Positions 5,486-8,107 of a stretch of 8,107 bases of DNA are shown here, piece after piece. Source of the stretch: Pseudopedobacter saltans. Lineage in GTDB: Bacteria > Bacteroidota > Bacteroidia > Chitinophagales > Chitinophagaceae. The stretch spans positions 1 through 8,107 of the forward strand of contig QFOI01000143.1 of NCBI GenBank assembly GCA_003241175.1, written 5' to 3'. Within the stretch, counting starts at the first letter, position 1; every line of letters starts with the position of its first letter. The position numbers were made by a program, and so were the translations under genes. The notes under the pieces were generated by a model. It ran no database searches. It had not been told where the DNA came from and saw only the letters and a program-made list of their open reading frames with translations.

Positions 5486-5512
5486 CAACCTAACAACCCT
5501 TTAGGAAAACAA

Positions 5513-5543
5513 CACACAGCCTCGAAAGATTCGAGGCTGTGTG
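5513..5543. terminator. Strong hairpin between convergent genes
   Basis: CACACAGCCTCGAA (5513-5526) and TTCGAGGCTGTGTG (5530-5543) form a perfect 14-bp stem with an AGA loop. It lies 27 bases after the receiver-Crp stop and 23 bases beyond the convergent gene's stop. On the minus strand it is followed by TTGTTTTCC, so termination is more convincing in that direction. On the plus strand no T-tract follows. Confidence 0.8.
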
Positions 5544-5566
5544 CTTATCCGAGAAAAAGAGATTCT

Positions 5567-5875
5567 TTACAATATAAGTATCAAAACTAAAATGATGATG
5601 ATCACGGCTCCTACAGAAAGGTAGATGCCACCGCCACCAAGCGCTTTAGCTTCTTTCTTCATAGTTTTCAGCTCTTTTTTGAGCGCTTTTTTCTCGTCCT
5701 TGGACATGTTTGATTTGTCCATGTTTTTAATTTCTTCGACACGGTTCTCGATACTGTCTAGCTTTGCCTGTTGCTCTACTGTCAATACTTTTTTCTCTTT
5801 AGCCGAACTTGTCTGAGGATTCAGGGTCAACAAGGTTGCCATCATTAGGGCAATTGCAAACATGATTTTTTTCAT
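5567..5875 (-). CDS. Small exported protein with Lys-rich coiled coil and C-terminal membrane anchor
   Basis: A 102-residue protein. Residues 1-25 are a signal peptide (MKK, hydrophobic IMFAIALMMATLLTL, likely cut after SSA). Residues 31-78 are highly charged and helical (VEQQAKLDSIENRVEEI, KKALKKELKTMKKEAKAL), probably a coiled coil. A GGGG hinge then leads to a hydrophobic helix that ends the protein (YLSVGAVIIIILVLILIL). The expected topology is a periplasmic coiled coil anchored at its C-terminus in the inner membrane. Similar small proteins are common in Bacteroidota but have no established role that I know, and no enzymatic motif is present. A 7-bp palindrome at 5892-5910 lies just upstream and a hairpin (5513-5543) follows, so it may be a separately controlled gene after mutY. 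Confidence 0.85.
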   Translation of the reverse strand: MKKIMFAIALMMATLLTLNPQTSSAKEKKVLTVEQQAKLDSIENRVEEIKNMDKSNMSKDEKKALKKELKTMKKEAKALGGGGIYLSVGAVIIIILVLILIL

Positions 5876-5891
5876 AAGAATAAAAATTTAG

Positions 5892-5910
5892 AAGTACGAT
5901 ACCCGTACTT
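5892..5910. promoter_or_regulatory. AAGTACG-N5-CGTACTT palindrome upstream of the small exported protein
   Basis: Perfect 7-bp arms (5892-5898 and 5904-5910) flank ATACC. The element sits 16 bases before the start codon of the 5567-5875 gene, in the 70-base gap after mutY. It could be an operator for a dimeric regulator or a hairpin in the leader that controls translation or mRNA processing. No T-tract follows, so a terminator for mutY is less likely. Confidence 0.5.
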
Positions 5911-5945
5911 TTCCTCTCAACAAAAAAATGCCAAAATAGTTGTCT

Positions 5946-6998
5946 TTAGATGCATTTATTTTCCAAGAATTCTTTTAGTATTTTCGGAAAGGCATATTGG
6001 CCTGTTTCAGATTCTTTAATCCAACTCTCTTTTAGTAGTTCTGGCTTCTTGCTTAATGTGCAATCTATGATGTGGGCAAGGATGGATTGATGCGTTAACT
6101 GCTGCTTTATTTGTTTGGATAGAGCATTGATTTTCAGTTGGTTTTTTCCGAATTGGCCATTTAGCGTTTCCATTACGGTAAAATCTGTCCATATTGGTTT
6201 GTGCTCCGTTTCGATGAGATAAAACTCATTAAGGTTTTGCCAAATATCTTTTTCCTTTCTGGTGTGGATGTAGATCTCGTCATTTACATGTAGGATGAAC
6301 CAAGTGAGATAACGAGTTTTTTTCGTCAAGGTTTTTTCCTTTACGGGAAGTTTGTTCACGATACCATTGTTGTAGGCAATACAGTTTTTCTGCATGTTGC
6401 AGTCACCGCATTTAGGCGAAGCCGGCGTGCAAACTGTAGCCCCGAAGTCCATGATGGCTTGGTTGTACTGTGCGGGATTTTTTTTGTCCAGTTCTTTTTC
6501 TGCTAATTCCGAAAAAAGATTTTTGCCTTCGGTGCTGTCAATGGCTGTGTCAATACCAAAATAACGCGCCAAAACCCGAAAAACATTTCCGTCCAATACT
6601 GGATAGGGAAGATTGTAGGCAAAAGAACTGATGGCTGCTGCCGTGTATGGGCCAATTCCTTTTAGGGAAAGGATTTGGTCATATTGTTTGGGGAAAATTC
6701 CATTCAGTTCGTTGGCAATGTAACGCGCTGTGTATAGCAAGTTTCTACAGCGATTGTAATAGCCAAGACCTTCCCACAGTTTAAATACATATTGGTCATT
6801 GGCATCGGCTAATGATTGGATATTGGGAAAGTTGTGTATGAATTTTTCGTAGTAAGGCATTCCCTGCTCAACACGTGTTTGCTGCAATATCACTTCACTC
6901 AGCCAGATTTTATAGGGATCTTTTTCACCTTTCCAAGGCATGGTCCGGTCGTTTTGATGCTCGTCCCAAGCCAAAAGTTTTTTAGAAAAAATGGACAT
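5946..6998 (-). CDS. mutY: A/G-specific adenine glycosylase MutY
   Basis: A 350-residue base-excision repair enzyme that removes adenine mispaired with 8-oxoguanine or guanine, preventing G:C to T:A changes. The HhH-GPD domain carries catalytic Glu35 in SEVILQQTRV, the helix-hairpin-helix LKGIGPYTAAAI (112-123) and the catalytic Asp136 in VLDGNVFRV. The [4Fe-4S] cluster ligands are C190-x6-C197-x2-C200-x5-C206. The C-terminal NUDIX-like domain that recognises 8-oxoG is present (about 228-345), with L301-T302-H303 where Escherichia coli has Phe-Ser-His. The length is normal for the family. It lies 42 bases after the STAS gene on the same strand, with no clear promoter between them, so they may share a transcript. 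Confidence 0.97.
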   Translation of the reverse strand: MSIFSKKLLAWDEHQNDRTMPWKGEKDPYKIWLSEVILQQTRVEQGMPYYEKFIHNFPNIQSLADANDQYVFKLWEGLGYYNRCRNLLYTARYIANELNGIFPKQYDQILSLKGIGPYTAAAISSFAYNLPYPVLDGNVFRVLARYFGIDTAIDSTEGKNLFSELAEKELDKKNPAQYNQAIMDFGATVCTPASPKCGDCNMQKNCIAYNNGIVNKLPVKEKTLTKKTRYLTWFILHVNDEIYIHTRKEKDIWQNLNEFYLIETEHKPIWTDFTVMETLNGQFGKNQLKINALSKQIKQQLTHQSILAHIIDCTLSKKPELLKESWIKESETGQYAFPKILKEFLENKCI

Positions 6999-7040
6999 TT
7001 TATAATTTGAAACTAAAGAGGATCGATTTGGAAAACTAGG

Positions 7041-7427
7041 TTATTTCTCTTCGTCACCAGATAGTAGTTCTCTTTCGATTTCTTCCATCTGTACGATATC
7101 CCATGCTTCGCTTTCTGTGGGCGTTATGTTGAGAATGTCCAACAATTCCATTTCATCCAAAACTTTTTTGACGGATTTCGATGCATGGCAAATGACGAAG
7201 GAGCTATTGGCTTCCATGTATTGTGACGCTGTTTCTGCAAACATTTCTGCTACTTCTGGAGTGACTGTTTCTACATTCTCTAAATTGATAATTACATTTT
7301 TTGTCGGCTTTTCCAACTGTTTTTCCAATAATTGACGTAGCTCATCTGCCGTTATGTCAGAAATGTTCGATGTTTTTGGTGTTATAACATTGAATTTTTC
7401 TTTGGTATCAAGTTTGAAATTATCCAT
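7041..7427 (-). CDS. Free-standing STAS-domain protein
   Basis: A 128-residue cytoplasmic protein with the alternating strand-helix pattern of STAS domains (anti-sigma factor antagonist fold): KFNVITP, then ITADELRQLLEKQL, NVIINLENVETVTPEVAEMF, SSFVICHASKSVKKVL and LLDILNITPTESEAWDIV. The position after the NLENV strand, where SpoIIAA-type proteins carry a phosphorylatable Ser, holds Thr54-Val-Thr56, so phospho-switching is uncertain. The C-terminus is acidic (EEIERELLSGDEEK). No anti-sigma kinase or sigma factor lies nearby. It is 42 bases ahead of mutY on the same strand and divergent from clpC. Bacteroidota commonly carry this short protein; its partner is not known to me. Confidence 0.85.
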   Translation of the reverse strand: MDNFKLDTKEKFNVITPKTSNISDITADELRQLLEKQLEKPTKNVIINLENVETVTPEVAEMFAETASQYMEANSSFVICHASKSVKKVLDEMELLDILNITPTESEAWDIVQMEEIERELLSGDEEK

Positions 7428-7478
7428 GTAAATATTTTAAACAAATTAAAAATAAATCCATCAAATAAAGAGAAATAA

Positions 7479-7509
7479 TTGTAAATATCAATTTGAGGTT
7501 TTATATTTA
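7479..7509 (+). promoter_or_regulatory. Bacteroidota-type promoter of clpC
   Basis: TTG at 7479-7481 is followed after 20 bases by TATATTTA (7502-7509), close to the Bacteroidota pattern TTG-N19-20-TAnnTTTG with the last G replaced. The RNA start would be near 7515, about 38 bases before the clpC ATG. No heat-shock-type inverted repeat such as CIRCE is seen in the 125-base intergenic region. Confidence 0.55.
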
Positions 7510-7552
7510 TAACAAATTAGGCAACTATTTATTCATTAATCGCAATAGAATT

Positions 7553-8107
7553 ATGGACAATAATTTTTCAGCACAAGTCAAGGAGATCATTTCCTATAGT
7601 AGGGAAGAAGCTCTACGATTGGGAAACGATTTCATCGGTACGGAGCATCTTTTGCTAGGACTGATTAGAGAAGGGGACAATACAGCGGTTAAGATCTTGA
7701 AGCAGCTTAATGTAGACTTATTTGAATTGAGAAAAGAAGTCGAGTTGGCGGTAAAGGACAAAACAGGTAAAAATATTGCTCAAATCAATAGTCTTCCTTT
7801 AACCAAACAAGCGGAAAAGGTGATCCGTGTGACCGTATTGGAAGCCAAGGCTTTGAAAAGCCCACAAGTCGAAACGGAACATCTGATGTTGTCTATCCTT
7901 AAAAATAAGGAAAATGCAGCAACTCAGATATTGAATCATTTCGATATTGATTACGATATATTCCGCAACGATATTGGTGTGGTTCGCAGTAGCGACCCTA
8001 AAGCAGAATTTGCTGACGAGAACGAAGAAGAGTTCGACGAAGAAAAACGATTCTCTGGTCAGTCAAGAGGCGCTGGTGCACGCTCAACAACCGCGGCTAA
8101 AAGCAAG
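7553..8107 (+). CDS. clpC: ATP-dependent Clp protease ATP-binding subunit ClpC, N-terminal part
   Basis: The first 185 residues of a Clp/Hsp100 unfoldase; the gene continues past the window edge. The Clp N-domain is complete, with its two internal repeats visible: GTEHLLLGLI at 29-38 and ETEHLMLSIL at 107-116, each starting a similar helical unit. After residue 145 comes an acidic, then Ser/Gly/Ala-rich linker (EEEFDEEKRFSGQ, GAGARSTTAAKSK) of the kind found before the first AAA+ module in Bacteroidota ClpC. The Walker motifs and the ClpP-binding loop lie beyond the end. The protein loads unfolded substrates into ClpP. It starts at ATG 7553 behind the promoter at 7479-7509 and diverges from the STAS gene. 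Confidence 0.95.
   Translation, partial: MDNNFSAQVKEIISYSREEALRLGNDFIGTEHLLLGLIREGDNTAVKILKQLNVDLFELRKEVELAVKDKTGKNIAQINSLPLTKQAEKVIRVTVLEAKALKSPQVETEHLMLSILKNKENAATQILNHFDIDYDIFRNDIGVVRSSDPKAEFADENEEEFDEEKRFSGQSRGAGARSTTAAKSK

Noticed and set aside
7428..7552. A CIRCE-type heat-shock operator before clpC.
   Set aside because: The 125-base region is AT-rich, with no TTAGCACTC inverted repeat or other clear palindrome.

Overview
The window looks like chromosomal DNA of a Bacteroidota bacterium, probably of the Sphingobacteriaceae type. The basis is AT-rich genes without Shine-Dalgarno sequences, promoter boxes of the Bacteroidota form (TAnnTTTG near -7), and protein families typical of that phylum: a free-standing STAS protein next to mutY and clpC, a receiver-Crp fusion, and a 7TM protein placed before a HisKA_3 kinase. 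The genus is inferred from general resemblance only.

Layout. Positions 1-241 hold no convincing gene, only a strong hairpin at 199-232 that ends the next gene. A minus-strand gene (242-841) encodes a Sec-exported protein with six N-terminal cysteines. The divergent intergenic region (842-1162) holds a dense cluster of TCAACTT motifs in both orientations, a likely operator array. It is followed on the plus strand by a probable sensory operon: a small soluble protein with a C-terminal CPSTCD motif (1163-1657), a seven-helix membrane protein (1688-2323), and a short HisKA_3 histidine kinase (2320-3102) coupled by a GTGA overlap. The matching NarL/LuxR response regulator (3445-4113) is separated from the kinase by 342 bases packed with two families of dispersed repeats, one of which recurs inverted behind the regulator.

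Next comes an intergenic region with two adjacent hairpins just upstream of a promoter-like box. It precedes a 350-residue protein (4433-5485) that fuses a receiver lacking the key phosphorylation residues to a Crp/Fnr sensor and helix-turn-helix. A 14-bp hairpin (5513-5543) separates it from a convergent minus-strand group: a small exported coiled-coil/membrane-anchor protein (5567-5875), MutY adenine glycosylase (5946-6998) and a STAS protein (7041-7427). Divergent from the STAS gene, the first 185 codons of clpC run off the right edge.

How the genes may work together (inference): the 7TM protein would sense or relay a signal at the membrane to the single-helix kinase, which would phosphorylate the LuxR-type regulator. 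Plausible targets are its own operon, the divergent secreted-protein gene and the receiver-Crp gene. mutY, the STAS gene and clpC are ordinary core genes. The part most worth attention is the sensory cassette with its operator cluster and repeat-filled kinase-regulator junction.
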